Notes: generated by a model from the letters alone, not told the origin. A stretch of DNA of 64,000 nucleotides from Cyrtodaria siliqua (GCA_037043455.1 JAWPHD010000082.1:434001-498000); one strand, 5' to 3'. Shown: positions 33,579 to 46,711, numbered from the stretch's first letter. Program-made: numbers and translations.

Positions 33579-33890
33579 GGTTAATTTGGTACCAGAAACA
33601 TTAAATTCCAAACAAGATTTGATTTTAAAAATATATCGCGAACACACAAAGGGTCTGTAAAAAATGTTGCAAAGTCCATACAAAGTAACAGTTACGGACA
33701 CATTCGAGTAACCAATAAAAAGATTATTATTTTTTCGCAAACTTTCATTGTAAACGATAATTATTGTTGATTGTTGATCTATTGTGAATTATCAACTGAG
33801 ATAATAAGGGTTATGGTCGAATGTCATGGTTCAGCGATCATTGTACGGGTTCGAACACTGCCATGGTCCAAAACGTCTTTTACAGAGTAT
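33579..33890 (+). repeat. 313-bp direct repeat, copy 2
   Basis: Second copy of 30,981-31,293; the copies lie 2,598 bp apart. The ORF at 33,397-33,660 runs into it and is not supported. Confidence 0.9.
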
Positions 33891-34304
33891 AGAAGCTTTC
33901 GTAATTTAACATAGTTGAATTTCATGTTAAATTTTGCTGAAATCTTGAAAATCGCCACATTTCAAAAAAAGGCATATGACACTTTGTTTACGTTCAGACA
34001 TGGACATAGCAGAATACTATAACCTTAAACCACAATTTAAAAGCATTTGTCTTAAAATTTGTATTCCAGTTATTTTTATAATTAAAGATTTTTGCTTCAA
34101 AATGTCATTCTCAACCTTTTTTTCAAAAATACGGATGCAGCAACATTAGGAAGCACATAATATTGCATGTCATAATGTTCATATCGAAGTAAGCATTAGA
34201 CTTGACATTAAGATCAACATATTCGTCGAGAATTTCAAGATAGTTGATTCAGTTACACATTGAAAGTGTTCACTTATAAGTTGAACAGCTCTCGTATTTA
34301 ATCA
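33891..34304. other. AT-rich spacer, nothing recognised
   Basis: No gene, repeat or motif identified. Confidence 0.5.
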
Positions 34305-35175
34305 AAGTGGGTATACATATATTAATGTATATAATATACATATATGTAATCAAAGGGTGTTTATAATATACATACATCTGTAATAGAAGAGTGTGTATAT
34401 AATGTACATGTACATGTATCTGTAATCGAAGTGTGTATATTATATAGTGTACATATACATGCATCTGTAATCGAAGTGTGTATATAATGTACATGTACAT
34501 TTATCTGTAATCCAAGTGTGTATATAATGTACATGTATCTGTAATCCAAGTGTGTATATAGTGTACATGTATCTGTAATCGAAGTGTGCATATAATGTAC
34601 ATGTACCTGTAATCGAAGTGTGTATATGATGTAAATGTATCTGTAATCGAAGTGTGTATATCATGTAAATGTATCTGTAATCAAAGTGTGTATATAATGT
34701 ACATGTACATTTATCTGTAATCCAAGTGTGTATATTATGTACATGTATCTGTAATCCAAGTGTGTATATGATGTAAATGTATCTTTAATCGAAGTGTGTA
34801 TATAATGTACATGTACATTTATATGTAATCCAAGTGTGTATATAATGTACATTTATCTGTAATCGAAGTGTGTATATAGTGTACATGTATCTGTAATCGA
34901 AGTGTGCATATAATGTAAATGTATCTGTAATCGAAGTGTGTATATAATGTACATGTACATTTATCTGTAATCGAAGTGTGTATATAATGTACATGTATCT
35001 GTAATCGAAGTGTGTATATGATGTAAATGTATCTGTAATCGAAGTGTGTATATCATGTAAATGTATCTGTAATCAAAGTGTGTATATAATGTACATGTAT
35101 CTGTAATCAGAGTGCGTATATAATGTACATACATATGTAATCAAAGTGTGTATGCAGTGAACATGTACATGTAAT
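34305..35175. repeat. 34-bp tandem repeat (~25 copies)
   Basis: Unit GTGTGTATATAATGTACATG then TATCTGTAATCGAA, 34 bp, with some 40-bp variants that carry an extra GTACAT. The overlapping minus-strand open frames (I-Y-T-L-x-L-Q-type repeats) are artefacts. Confidence 0.93.
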
Positions 35176-35507
35176 CGATTGATTGATTGAATTGGGGTTT
35201 TACGGCACACCAACACAAGAAAGGTTATATGACGCCAAACAGGGATGAACATGCCAGGCTCATCCTCCATTTACATCTGGATAAAATATGGAGCATGGGC
35301 ATAGAACCTTTTAACCTGCAGAACTGCAGAGTTGCTGCAAATTCTATTTTTGACACTCCATTTAGGATGGAGCCACGTTTCCACATTTGCATATGCAATG
35401 TCATTAAGAAAAATGACAAGTGGAAGGGGGTGGGGTGGGGTGGTCCTACCCCTCTGCCTCTAGCGGGATTTGCAGTGGTTGTAGTCTACCCCGGCAACCA
35501 CACGGGG
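35176..35507 (-). mobile_element. Dispersed repeat family D1, inserted in the 34-bp array
   Basis: Left end is a GATTGATTGATTGAATTGG run; right end is CCGGCAACCACACGGGG. The 34-bp array resumes immediately afterwards, so this is a clean insertion. It is a paralogue of 1,953-2,302. The 110-codon open frame across it is incidental. Confidence 0.88.
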
Positions 35508-35572
35508 ATGTATCTGTAATCGAAGCGCATATATAATGTACATGTATTTATAATCAAAGAGTGTGTATATGT
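35508..35572. repeat. 34-bp array resumed
   Basis: Two degraded units (ATGTATCTGTAATCGAAGCG..) to the right of the D1 insertion. Confidence 0.85.
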
Positions 35573-36536
35573 TGAAATCATGTGATAAACGTCACAGACG
35601 GGCAATGACAGGATTAATTTATTGTTACAAGAATATGTATATGAAATGTACCGCATATAATAAATGCGGAAAATGGTGCTTTTCTCAGGAGTGTTTATTA
35701 GGATCGCAAACATTGCCGAAAATAAGATACATAAGATACAACGGCTTGACAGTAGCGTTTTTTTATAATTCATAACTTTCAAATGACATCATCAAAATAA
35801 TTTGACCAATCAGTGATCAATCAAATAAAAGACCTCCACATTCTGGTAAGGGTTAGACTCGGTGTTTATCATTGGTGCTCAACTGACTTTAGCCCTTTAT
35901 ACAACTAGTTTGTAGTGATAATTATATTAAACGATTAATTTTTTATGTATATCTATGTATTTTCTTTTGGTGTTGTCTGATTTTAAAACACCAATATGGA
36001 TACATTTAATTTAAATCATGGTCTAATATTTTCTTTTTTCATATAGATATTGAGGATAAAGTCCGAGTAAACCCCTTTATTTTCACCTTCTGAATATCTC
36101 AACCTACCGGAAGTTGACCAGATGTGAAAGTTATGAATATCATATATTAGTTATAATTGGAAAAAAAGTTTTCTCGTAAAACACCATCTAATATATTTAC
36201 AAACTCTAACAATGATGATACTAATTTGAATGGAAGTTTAAATAGTCTATAGCTGGTTTTATATTCAACATATATTTGATAAATAGAGAATACATTGTAG
36301 TTGAACAAGTAAGCATACAAGTTCAAAATGTTAATAATAATTTAATCAAAAAAATGGAAAGTAAAAACAATTATAAGCATATATTTAATACATATAATAT
36401 TGATGTGAACTTCTTACTATGCTTGGAAGAGGAGAGCATGTGTTTGTTATTCACACATTTAGAATTTGTGGGAAATTAAATTACAATCTTGTGTTTCAAA
36501 CATTTAAACTGTTTCTCAATTCTGCTTCGTGTTTAC
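35573..36536. other. AT-rich spacer
   Basis: No gene. The last ~45 bp (CTCAATTCTGCTTCGTGTTTAC) resembles 15,640-15,675, the flank of the dispersed repeat there. Confidence 0.45.
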
Positions 36537-37335
36537 TTAAAGGCCGAGATTGTTAGACCAGGGGATCTCTCCGATGATTGGCACTGGTCATTAACACCTG
36601 CCAAGTTAGGGCTATAAATCTGTGATTATCTGTGATTATAATGGCCCAAGAGCACACACCACTGAATGATAACATCTGTATAAATTCCTGTGGTCAGTTC
36701 TGTATTTCTGGGAGGAGAAATGAAGATTCTAACAGCAAACTAAACTGATAACATAATTTTATATAATAAAGTCATACAACTATTCTTCAAAGATACACCA
36801 TCGACTTTAATTAAATATGCACAAATACTATTTTAATAATTCGATATGATTAATAATGTTTTTTTTTCATGCTTTCTGACATACTTCTGACTTCTTACAT
36901 CATCTTACACCAGACCACTTACTCTCTCATAGACATCACACATAGAGTACTGGTCCTCTAATCTGGAGGAAATATTATCAGCATGTGACCTTTGATATTA
37001 ATACACCCATATTATTAATTATTACCATAATACATACTTTCTCAGTTGGTAACAATACCTTACAATGAATAACATTATGTGAACTAAAATAAATGCAGTC
37101 AGCTTATAGATAGATCATACACTTTATTTCCTCTTTCGAGATTTCCATACATATACACATATACAATGGTAAGCGTTAACAAATTAATTAACTTTCAATT
37201 GGAGAGAGAAAATAGTAATGACATAAGGTGAACGTATAAAGTAACTATATTACATAATTGTCTCTGATTTATATAGGAAATACTGGGAATAGAAAAGCTA
37301 TTTATCATGCAGATATGCACTTTTCTGCCTAATAA

Positions 37336-37662
37336 TTGAATTGAATTGAATGTTGTTTAACGGCTCATCAACACAGTATAGGTTATTTAGAGCCGCCCCA
37401 GAGAGAGGGGAAGGATACATAGGAATCCGGGAACCTGCCCTACTCTTATTATCGAATAGATTCCTATGGTTCTTTAACGTGCTCGGAAGATAGACCGATA
37501 CACGGGACCGCCCGGTTTACGTCCCCATCCGACGGACGAGGCTAAGGTAAAGTGTCTTGCCCAAGAACACACCGACGGAACTCAGTGGCACCACGGAGGA
37601 TTGAACCCGGGGCCTCCGGTTACAAATCCGCCGCGCTACCGACTGCGCCACGCCAGCCCCTA
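37336..37662 (-). mobile_element. tRNA-headed SINE (family S1), intact, 12-bp TSD
   Basis: Perfect target-site duplication TCTGCCTAATAA at 37,324-37,335 and 37,663-37,674. Read on the minus strand, the tRNA-like head has box A TGGCGCAGTCGGTAGCGC and box B GGTTCAATCC. The body holds GGGCGGTCCCGTGTATCGG and the 3' tail is repeated CAATT. This is the reference copy for the fragments at 2,640, 20,058, 60,908 and 61,966. Confidence 0.95.
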
Positions 37663-38040
37663 TCTGCCTAATAAAGGGGTGACCTATTAAATTTTGCTTT
37701 AATTAGGCACTGGTCAATAAAGCAAATCAATGCGGAATCCCTCGGCGTTTATTGTACGTAACGTTATCTGACGTCATGCACGTAATTTTGCCTGACGTCA
37801 TAAAACAAACAAAAAACAACAACATGGCGACGTCCTCGATAAGCGTACCATTCTAAGAAATAGGTAATAATAGTAATTCATACAGAAAATATGGATAATT
37901 TACATGATAAATAGAATATTATGTCAGTGCCTTTTACTATCAAGTTTATTAGGCTCGGCACGAAAACGAAGAATGGCTAAAAAAAAAGAAAAGAAAAAAA
38001 AGACATTGACATAATATTCTCTATATCTACTCGTTTGCTC

Positions 38041-38079
38041 TACTGGGAAATGTCTCCCAATGGGAGATATTTCCCAGTA
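38041..38079. repeat. 39-bp palindrome
   Basis: TACTGGGAAATGTCTCCCA and TGGGAGATATTTCCCAGTA pair with one mismatch and essentially no loop. Confidence 0.9.
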
Positions 38080-38417
38080 CGGAACATTGCTCGGCCTTTT
38101 CCGTCAGTGGCGGAAATGCCCAATGACGTTCCGATTGTTTTACGGCCGACTTCGTCAGATTCCGTCACTAGGAATAACGATTACGGAAATTAACGAAGAG
38201 TTCCGGTTCCACTTGTCGTAACGTCGTCTTGGATGATGTAACGTTGTCTTGGCGTTCTCGTGCAAACTGGTGTAAAAAGGCGTGAATCATTAGAAATATT
38301 AATAAAATATCATTTTAAATTATGTAATATATAGTTTATAACCAGTGTTTTTGAGATACTGAAAATATCTCAAAGTATTATAGAATTATATAGTAATATA
38401 ATGTTATGTTTGATCGG

Positions 38418-38520
38418 TATACACACAGGTACGCGCGCACACACGTACATACGCACATGCATACATACACACGCACATACCTGCTCATACGCGCGTCCAC
38501 ATATACACACTACCTATATA
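38418..38520 (+). repeat. CA-rich (ACACAC/ACATAC) tract
   Basis: Imperfect dinucleotide and CATACGCACA repeats. Confidence 0.85.
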
Positions 38521-38747
38521 CAAGCATGTGATTCTTAATATTAACAAACACGTACATATACAGACACAAAGATAAACTGTATTTATTTTATGATATGCAA
38601 TGAAATATCGTATTTTATCAGTGAAATAAAAGTGTTATTCCACACTGTGGACTATAGAGTTTTATTTCACAGTAGCTGCCGGGACTACTTCTGTTGTTCT
38701 ACTGTAGTTGCCTATATTTTTTTGGTAAATTCATAAAATAAAAATAA

Positions 38748-38826
38748 AAATTGTTGTTTTGTCGTGAATAACATAGTTTTCTCACTTCTCGATGAAATAA
38801 AATATGTTATTCACTCCAAAACAACA
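38748..38826. repeat. Hairpin with GTGAATAACATA arms
   Basis: TTGTTGTTTTGTCGTGAATA and its reverse complement enclose a ~25-bp loop. A second hairpin (GTGAAATAAAA / TTTTATTTCAC) lies just upstream at 38,621-38,671. Confidence 0.8.
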
Positions 38827-39025
38827 GATATCCTCTATATATATTACTATTTCTCGCCGAAACGAAATACAAGGAACTAGTTACATATATACAAGCAGAA
38901 AACATAAATTGACATTTATAATATGTTGTTGTCTGAGATAAGTCATACAGCGTGATGTTATATTCACGTAATTACTATTCTTGTTACGCTTAATAAGTAA
39001 TAGCAAAATGAATTAGCTAATACCG

Positions 39026-40078
39026 AAGCATTGTGGTGTAGTGGTTATAGTGTCTGCCTTGCATTCGGGAGGTCGTGGGTTCGAGTCCCCTGACCGCGTC
39101 ATACCAAAGACTTTAAAAATGGAGTAGTTACTTGTAACCCATGCCTGACAAGCAAATAATGGTTAGTACTACGACTGGTCAAAAACCGTCTGGTCAACCC
39201 GGTGTCAGAATAATGTGTCTGGGTGGGGTATCACGTCCTACGGCGTGGTATTCCAGTGTGGCAGCACTATATCTGCTTCAAGTAGACTGTAGATAGATAC
39301 ATAGCACTACACACAATCACTCACGCAATAGTCCAGACATAATGCCGAGCCAACGGGGGATTCTTCCCGGGGGCTCATATGGTAGAGTGATTTTAAACCT
39401 TAGAAATCATCATCATCAATTAGCTAATGTATATTATAACATATATTCAAATTATGCACTTATTATATATGAACAGACTGTAGATCCCGTTGGAGCGGTA
39501 AAAAAAAAAGAAATAAAAAGAGACAAGAAGCCCAGCTGCACAACATTGTGTATTTGAAACGGGAAATTATGCCAGACTGTGTACTTACATTTACAAGAGT
39601 ATTATACCCGAACCCAGCTGGACAGCTCTATATGGGTCTTATGTGGGAATGATGTTATGAATATGTTCATGTTTTAATTTTGTATGTGTGGGTGTGTTGT
39701 GTATGTGTGTGTGTGTGGTGGGGTGGGGGGAGGGGGGAAGTGGGAGGGTATAACCCTCTTGTAAATGTTAGTAAATTAAGTAAAATTTCCAAAGAAAATA
39801 TCATAACAATTACTATCGTTTGTATTAACTATTGCTTGTTTAGTGCTAAATCTTGCAGAACTGTCTATGTTTTTTGCATTCGTATATTTCTTCAGCCTGT
39901 CAATCTATTCCAGTGAATGCACGGACAATTGTAAACGTGAAAATCTTATTGACTCTTTTGTATTATTTCGACTTGTAAATGTGTTTTAAAAATGTTATTG
40001 ACCTTTTTGTATTATTTTACTGTTGAGAACCTTAGGGAAGATTGGACCATGTCCAACTGAGTTTACTCGATAATAAAT

Positions 40079-40112
<34 letters not shown>
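39026..40112 (+). mobile_element. tRNA-headed retroelement with (ATT)n tail
   Basis: Head: TTGTGGTGTAGTGGTTATAG (box A) and GTGGGTTCGAGTCCCCTG (box B); the anticodon stem does not pair well, so it is not a functional tRNA gene. The body includes GTGTGGCAGCACTATA and GCCGAGCCAACGGGGG. The far end, GATAATAAATTCATTATT repeated, is a typical retroposon tail. About 1.1 kb is long for one SINE, so this may be a SINE next to an unrelated LINE 3' end. Confidence 0.6.
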
Positions 40113-40488
40113 ACAATACATGTATACATAACAATCAATTCAATATTCATACAATATGTTTTTATGTGGTAAATGAGTGCTGTTACCATTTTAGTTTAGA
40201 ACACAATGTAGTACAACCTTCAATAGATTACATTTATTGATATCAGTTATATTCACCAATACAAATATTTTATTGCAAGATTATTTGCACTTTGTTAATT
40301 CTTAGTTCACCTTTCATTGAGTCAGCATTGATTCACATAAAACCATAAAACATTCTGGATCAGGAATTTATACTGTAGTAGCAGACACATGGTGATAATG
40401 GGGTGATAATGGGGTCAGTTAGGAGGTCGGAGAGTAATTTCTTTACAATTACTGTCAATCATCCAAGAGTTGCAATCTCGGCCTTTAA

Positions 40489-40733
40489 AACTGCTTGCAT
40501 GGAATTAAACCAAAAACAAATAATTACGATTTCAATTTTCTTCTTTATTTTACCTTTTTGTTAAAATTATTATTGACACAATATCATAAAAAGTTAGTAA
40601 GATGAAAACAACAATTGCTTTAACTATTCTAAGAATTAACATTTATGATTGAATAAATGCAAATTAATAGCAAACTAACGGGACACCGTGACCTTTTAAT
40701 CGATCAAGATTGTTGTGTATTCCTTTAATATGG
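40489..40733. repeat. Uninterrupted paralogue of 15,675-16,472
   Basis: Collinear with the dispersed repeat at 15.7-16.5 kb but without the MITE. The junction AATTAACATTTATGATTG near 40,635 is the natural empty site. Confidence 0.82.
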
Positions 40734-41460
40734 TGTCCGGTTTTGGCCAGATACAATGTCGCATTGTCGTGGGCTGACAATGTGACACCCAACAATACGA
40801 CATCACGACATTGCGATACGACAATGCAACACGGCGATACGACAACGCGCCATTGCGATGGTATGTCTGATGGAAAACTTCATCTCATTTGCCTCTGACG
40901 ATGCTATCCCAATGTAACACCAGTACCCTTTTATATTACATACATCTATAGTCCTGAAATAACCTAACACTAATTGTGTTAAAATAGTAATTGTGTTAAA
41001 CTCGCATTTCGTTAGACATATTACATTTGAGGGTCCAGAATGGAAACTCCAAATAAAAATTACCTACGGATAAAACTACGCCAAATCGCCAGAATATTGT
41101 ATGGCTATCAATGGCTATCAATTACTCATGGCAATTAATAAGCTATCGGCTGAGTGATTTACGAACGTTTAATGATACCGATTTGAATGCATATTCCTTC
41201 TGCCGGAATTTGGCGGGAATGCAATTTCCGCCACGCCATTAGTACGTAACCAATATTGAGACCTTCTAAATGCTTAAAAAAAGATCGAACTGTTGAGAAT
41301 GTTTATTTTTTATTTATTTGTTTTATTTGTTTGTTGTTGCTGTGTTTATTCGTTTGATTTTTTAAGCCGTGCTGGTAACATTTTACGGCAAAATTATATG
41401 TATACTTGTTTTAGGGGTTGTGCATTTGTTTCATTAATAAATATATTTAAAAAACATTGA
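40734..41460. other. Spacer with short ACGACAATGC-type repeats
   Basis: At 40,740-40,860 short blocks of GCGATACGACAATGC recur on both strands. No gene is supported. Confidence 0.45.
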
Positions 41461-44400
41461 CGACTAATGATATTGATATGAATCATATTTAACACATGCT
41501 TAATAATAGTATAATATGCGTAAATAATCATGGTTACCAAGTTTCTATGTATATATGTAAATCAACAGATGTCCGTCAAAGAATGTTTTACTATCCGAAA
41601 ATAACTTGTTTGCGTTATTTTGAACGCAGTAATAAACTAAACAAGTTATTTCAACGAAACATCGTGGTAAAAAAAAAGTGAATTCGTCACAGCTTGTTGT
41701 TCTTTTTAAGAATATATTACTATGCGAAAATAACTGCCGGGCAGACTATGAAAACCTCTTTAATAACAGATTACCGGAAAATAACTTGTTTGCGTTATTT
41801 TTAAAGAACACTGTAATAACCTAAACCCGTTATTTCAAAGACTTTGATATGAGTCATATTTAACACATGTTTAATAATAGTATAATATGCGTAAATAACC
41901 ATGGTTACCAAGTTTCTATGTATACATGTATATATGTAAATCAGCAAATGCCCGTCAAAGAATGTTTTACTATCCGAAAATAACTTGTTTGCGTTATTTT
42001 GAACACAGTAATAAACTATACAAGTTATTTCAACAAAACGTGGTAAAAAAAAAGTGAATTCGTCACAGCTTGTTGTTCTTTTAAGAATATATAACTATGC
42101 GAAAATAGCTGCCGGGCAGACTATGAAAACCTCTTTAATAACAGATTACCGGAAAATAACTTGTTTGCGTTATTTTTAAAGAACACTGTAATAACCTAAA
42201 CCCGTTATTTCAAAGACTTTGATATGAGTCATATTTAACACATGTTTAATAATAGTATAATATGCGTAAATAACCATGGTTACCAAGTTTCTATGTATAC
42301 ATGTATATATGTAAATCAGCAAATGCCCGTCAAAGAATGTTTTACTATCCGAAAATAACTTGTTTGCGTTATTTTGAACACAGTAATAAACTATACAAGT
42401 TATTTCAACGAAACGTGGTAAAAAAAAAGTGAATTCGTCACAGCTTGTTGTTCTTTTAAGAATATATAACTATGCGAAAATAGCTGCCGGGCAGACTATG
42501 AAAACCTCTTTAATAACAGATTACCGGAAAATAACTTGTTTGCGTTATTTTTAAAGAACACTGTAATAACCTAAACCCGTTATTTCAAAGACTTTGATAT
42601 GAGTCATATTTAACACATGTTTAATAATAGTATAATATGCGTAAATAACCATGGTTACCAAGTTTCTATGTATACATGTATATATGTAAATCAGCAAATG
42701 CCCGTCAAAGAATGTTTTACTATCCGAAAATAACTTGTTTGCGTTATTTTGAACACAGTAATAAACTATACAAGTTATTTCAACAAAACGTGGTAAAAAA
42801 AAAGTGAATTCGTCACAGCTTGTTGTTCTTTTAAGAATATATAACTATGCGAAAATAGCTGCCGGGCAGACTATGAAAACCTCTTTAATAACAGATTACC
42901 GGAAAATAACTTGTTTGCGTTATTTTTAAAGAACACTGTAATAACCTAAACCCGTTATTTCAAAGACTTTGATATGAGTCATATTTAACACATGTTTAAT
43001 AATAGTATAATATGCGTAAATAACCATGGTTACCAAGTTTCTATGTATACATGTATATATGTAAATCAGCAAATGCCCGTCAAAGAATGTTTTACTATCC
43101 GAAAATAACTTGTTTGCGTTATTTTGAACACAGTAATAAACTATACAAGTTATTTCAACAAAACGTGGTAAAAAAAAAGTGAATTCGTCACAGCTTGTTG
43201 TTCTTTTAAGAATATATAACTATGCGAAAATAGCTGCCGGGCAGACTATGAAAACCTCTTTAATAACAGATTACCGGAAAATAACTTGTTTGCGTTATTT
43301 TTAAAGAACACTGTAATAACCTAAACCCGTTATTTCAAAGACTTTGATATGAGTCATATTTAACACATGTTTAATAATAGTATAATATGCGTAAATAACC
43401 ATGGTTACCAAGTTTCTATGTATACATGTATATATGTAAATCAGCAAATGCCCGTCAAAGAATGTTTTACTATCCGAAAATAACTTGTTTGCGTTATTTT
43501 GAACACAGTAATAAACTATACAAGTTATTTCAACGAAACGTGGTAAAAAAAAAGTGAATTCGTCACAGCTTGTTGTTCTTTTAAGAATATATAACTATGC
43601 GAAAATAGCTGCCGGGCAGACTATGAAAACCTCTTTAATAACAGATTACCGGAAAATAACTTGTTTGCGTTATTTTTAAAGAACACTGTAATAACCTAAA
43701 CCCGTTATTTCAAAGACTTTGATATGAGTCATATTTAACACATGTTTAATAATAGTATAATATGCGTAAATAACCATGGTTACCAAGTTTCTATGTATAC
43801 ATGTATATATGTAAATCAGCAAATGCCCGTCAAAGAATGTTTTACTATCCGAAAATAACTTGTTTGCGTTATTTTGAACACAGTAATAAACTATACAAGT
43901 TATTTCAACAAAACGTGGTAAAAAAAAAGTGAATTCGTCACAGCTTGTTGTTCTTTTAAGAATATATAACTATGCGAAAATAGCTGCCGGGCAGACTATG
44001 AAAACCTCTTTAATAACAGATTACCGGAAAATAACTTGTTTGCGTTATTTTTAAAGAACACTGTAATAACCTAAACCCGTTATTTCAAAGACTTTGATAT
44101 GAGTCATATTTAACACATGTTTAATAATAGTATAATATGCGTAAATAACCATGGTTACCAAGTTTCTATGTATACATGTATATATGTAAATCAGCAAATG
44201 CCCGTCAAAGAATGTTTTACTATCCGAAAATAACTTGTTTGCGTTATTTTGAACACAGTAATAAACTATACAAGTTATTTCAACAAAACGTGGTAAAAAA
44301 AAAGTGAATTCGTCACAGCTTGTTGTTCTTTTAAGAATATATAACTATGCGAAAATAGCTGCCGGGCAGACTATGAAAACCTCTTTAATAACAGATTACC

Positions 44401-46711
44401 GGAAAATAACTTGTTTGCGTTATTTTTAAAGAACACTGTAATAACCTAAACCCGTTATTTCAAAGACTTTGATATGAGTCATATTTAACACATGTTTAAT
44501 AATAGTATAATATGCGTAAATAACCATGGTTACCAAGTTTCTATGTATACATGTATATATGTAAATCAGCAAATGCCCGTCAAAGAATGTTTTACTATCC
44601 GAAAATAACTTGTTTGCGTTATTTTGAACACAGTAATAAACTATACAAGTTATTTCAACGAAACGTGGTAAAAAAAAAGTGAATTCGTCACAGCTTGTTG
44701 TTCTTTTAAGAATATATAACTATGCGAAAATAGCTGCCGGGCAGACTATGAAAACCTCTTTAATAACAGATTACCGGAAAATAACTTGTTTGCGTTATTT
44801 TTAAAGAACACTGTAATAACCTAAACCCGTTATTTCAAAGACTTTGATATGAGTCATATTTAACACATGTTTAATAATAGTATAATATGCGTAAATAACC
44901 ATGGTTACCAAGTTTCTATGTATACATGTATATATGTAAATCAGCAAATGCCCGTCAAAGAATGTTTTACTATCCGAAAATAACTTGTTTGCGTTATTTT
45001 GAACACAGTAATAAACTATACAAGTTATTTCAACAAAACGTGGTAAAAAAAAAGTGAATTCGTCACAGCTTGTTGTTCTTTTAAGAATATATAACTATGC
45101 GAAAATAGCTGCCGGGCAGACTATGAAAACCTCTTTAATAACAGATTACCGGAAAATAACTTGTTTGCGTTATTTTTAAAGAACACTGTAATAACCTAAA
45201 CCCGTTATTTCAAAGACTTTGATATGAGTCATATTTAACACATGTTTAATAATAGTATAATATGCGTAAATAACCATGGTTACCAAGTTTCTATGTATAC
45301 ATGTATATATGTAAATCAGCAAATGCCCGTCAAAGAATGTTTTACTATCCGAAAATAACGTGTTTGCGTTATTTTGAACACAGTAATAAACTATACAAGT
45401 TATTTCAACAAAACGTGGTAAAAAAAAAGTGAATTCGTCACAGCTTGTTGTTCTTTTAAGAATATATAACTATGCGAAAATAGCTGCCGGGCAGACTATG
45501 AAAACCTCTTTAATAACAGATTACCGGAAAATAACTTGTTTGCGTTATTTTTAAAGAACACTGTAATAACCTAAACCCGTTATTTCAAAGACTTTGATAT
45601 GAGTCATATTTAACACATGTTTAATAATAGTATAATATGCGTAAATAACCATGGTTACCAAGTTTCTATGTATACATGTATATATGTAAATCAGCAAATG
45701 CCCGTCAAAGAATGTTTTACTATCCGAAAATAACTTGTTTGCGTTATTTTGAACACAGTAATAAACTATACAAGTTATTTCAACAAAACGTGGTAAAAAA
45801 AAAAGTGAATTCGTCACAGCTTGTTGTTCTTTTAAGAATATATAACTATGCGAAAATAGCTGCCGGGCAGACTATGAAAACCTCTTTAATAACAGATTAC
45901 CGGAAAATAACTTGTTTGCGTTATTTTTAAAGAACACTGTAATAACCTAAACCCGTTATTTCAAAGACTTTGATATGAGTCATATTTAACACATGTTTAA
46001 TAATAGTATAATATGCGTAAATAACCATGGTTACCAAGTTTCTATGTATACATGTATATATGTAAATCAGCAAATGCCCGTCAAAGAATGTTTTACTATC
46101 CGAAAATAACTTGTTTGCGTTATTTTGAACACAGTAATAAACTATACAAGTTATTTCAACAAAACGTGGTAAAAAAAAAGTGAATTCGTCACAGCTTGTT
46201 GTTCTTTTAAGAATATATAACTATGCGAAAATAGCTGCCGGGCAGACTATGAAAACCTCTTTAATAACAGATTACCGGAAAATAACTTGTTTGCGTTATG
46301 TTTAAAGAACACTGTAATAACCTAAACCCGTTATTTCAAAGACTTTGATATGAGTCATATTTAACACATGTTTAATAATAGTATAATATGCGTAAATAAC
46401 CATGGTTACCAAGTTTCTATGTATACATGTATATATGTAAATCAGCAAATGCCCGTCAAAGAATGTTTTACTATCCGAAAATAACTTGTTTGCGTTATTT
46501 TGAACACAGTAATAAACTATACAAGTTATTTCAACAAAACGTGGTAAAAAAAAAGTGAATTCGTCACAGCTTGTTGTTCTTTTAAGAATATATAACTATG
46601 CGAAAATAGCTGCCGGGCAGACTATGAAAACCTCTTTAATAACAGATTACCGGAAAATAACTTGTTTGCGTTGTTTTGAAAGAACACTGTAATAACCTAA
46701 ACACGTTATTT
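41461..46711 (+). repeat. 375-bp satellite, 14 monomers
   Basis: The block CAAAGACTTTGATATGAGTC starts at 41,836 and recurs every 375 bp to 46,337 (one step is 376). The first monomer is clearly diverged, but the next twelve are nearly identical. Each monomer holds two related halves centred on AAAATAACTTGTTTGCGTTA, 175 and 200 bp apart. An A/G difference (CAACAAAACG / CAACGAAACG) gives a trimeric higher-order pattern. Small open frames are by-products. Confidence 0.97.

Larger units (their letters stand above)
36541..40484. mobile_element. 3.9-kb TIR element with TTAA target
   Basis: Short terminal inverted repeats AGGCCGAGATTG / CAATCTCGGCCT, with TTAA directly outside both (36,537-36,540 and 40,485-40,488). 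The outside flanks rejoin into a dispersed repeat whose relative is at 15,640-15,700, which supports a single insertion. The interior has no transposase; it holds a SINE, a tRNA-headed retroelement, hairpins and two CRE-like TGACGTCA sites (37,771 and 37,794). Confidence 0.65.

Noticed and set aside
30981..33890. LTR retrotransposon
   Set aside because: The repeats lack TG..CA ends and the 2.3-kb interval has no gag or pol remains.
39026..39100. Functional tRNA gene
   Set aside because: Boxes A and B are good but the anticodon stem does not pair and a retroposon body follows.
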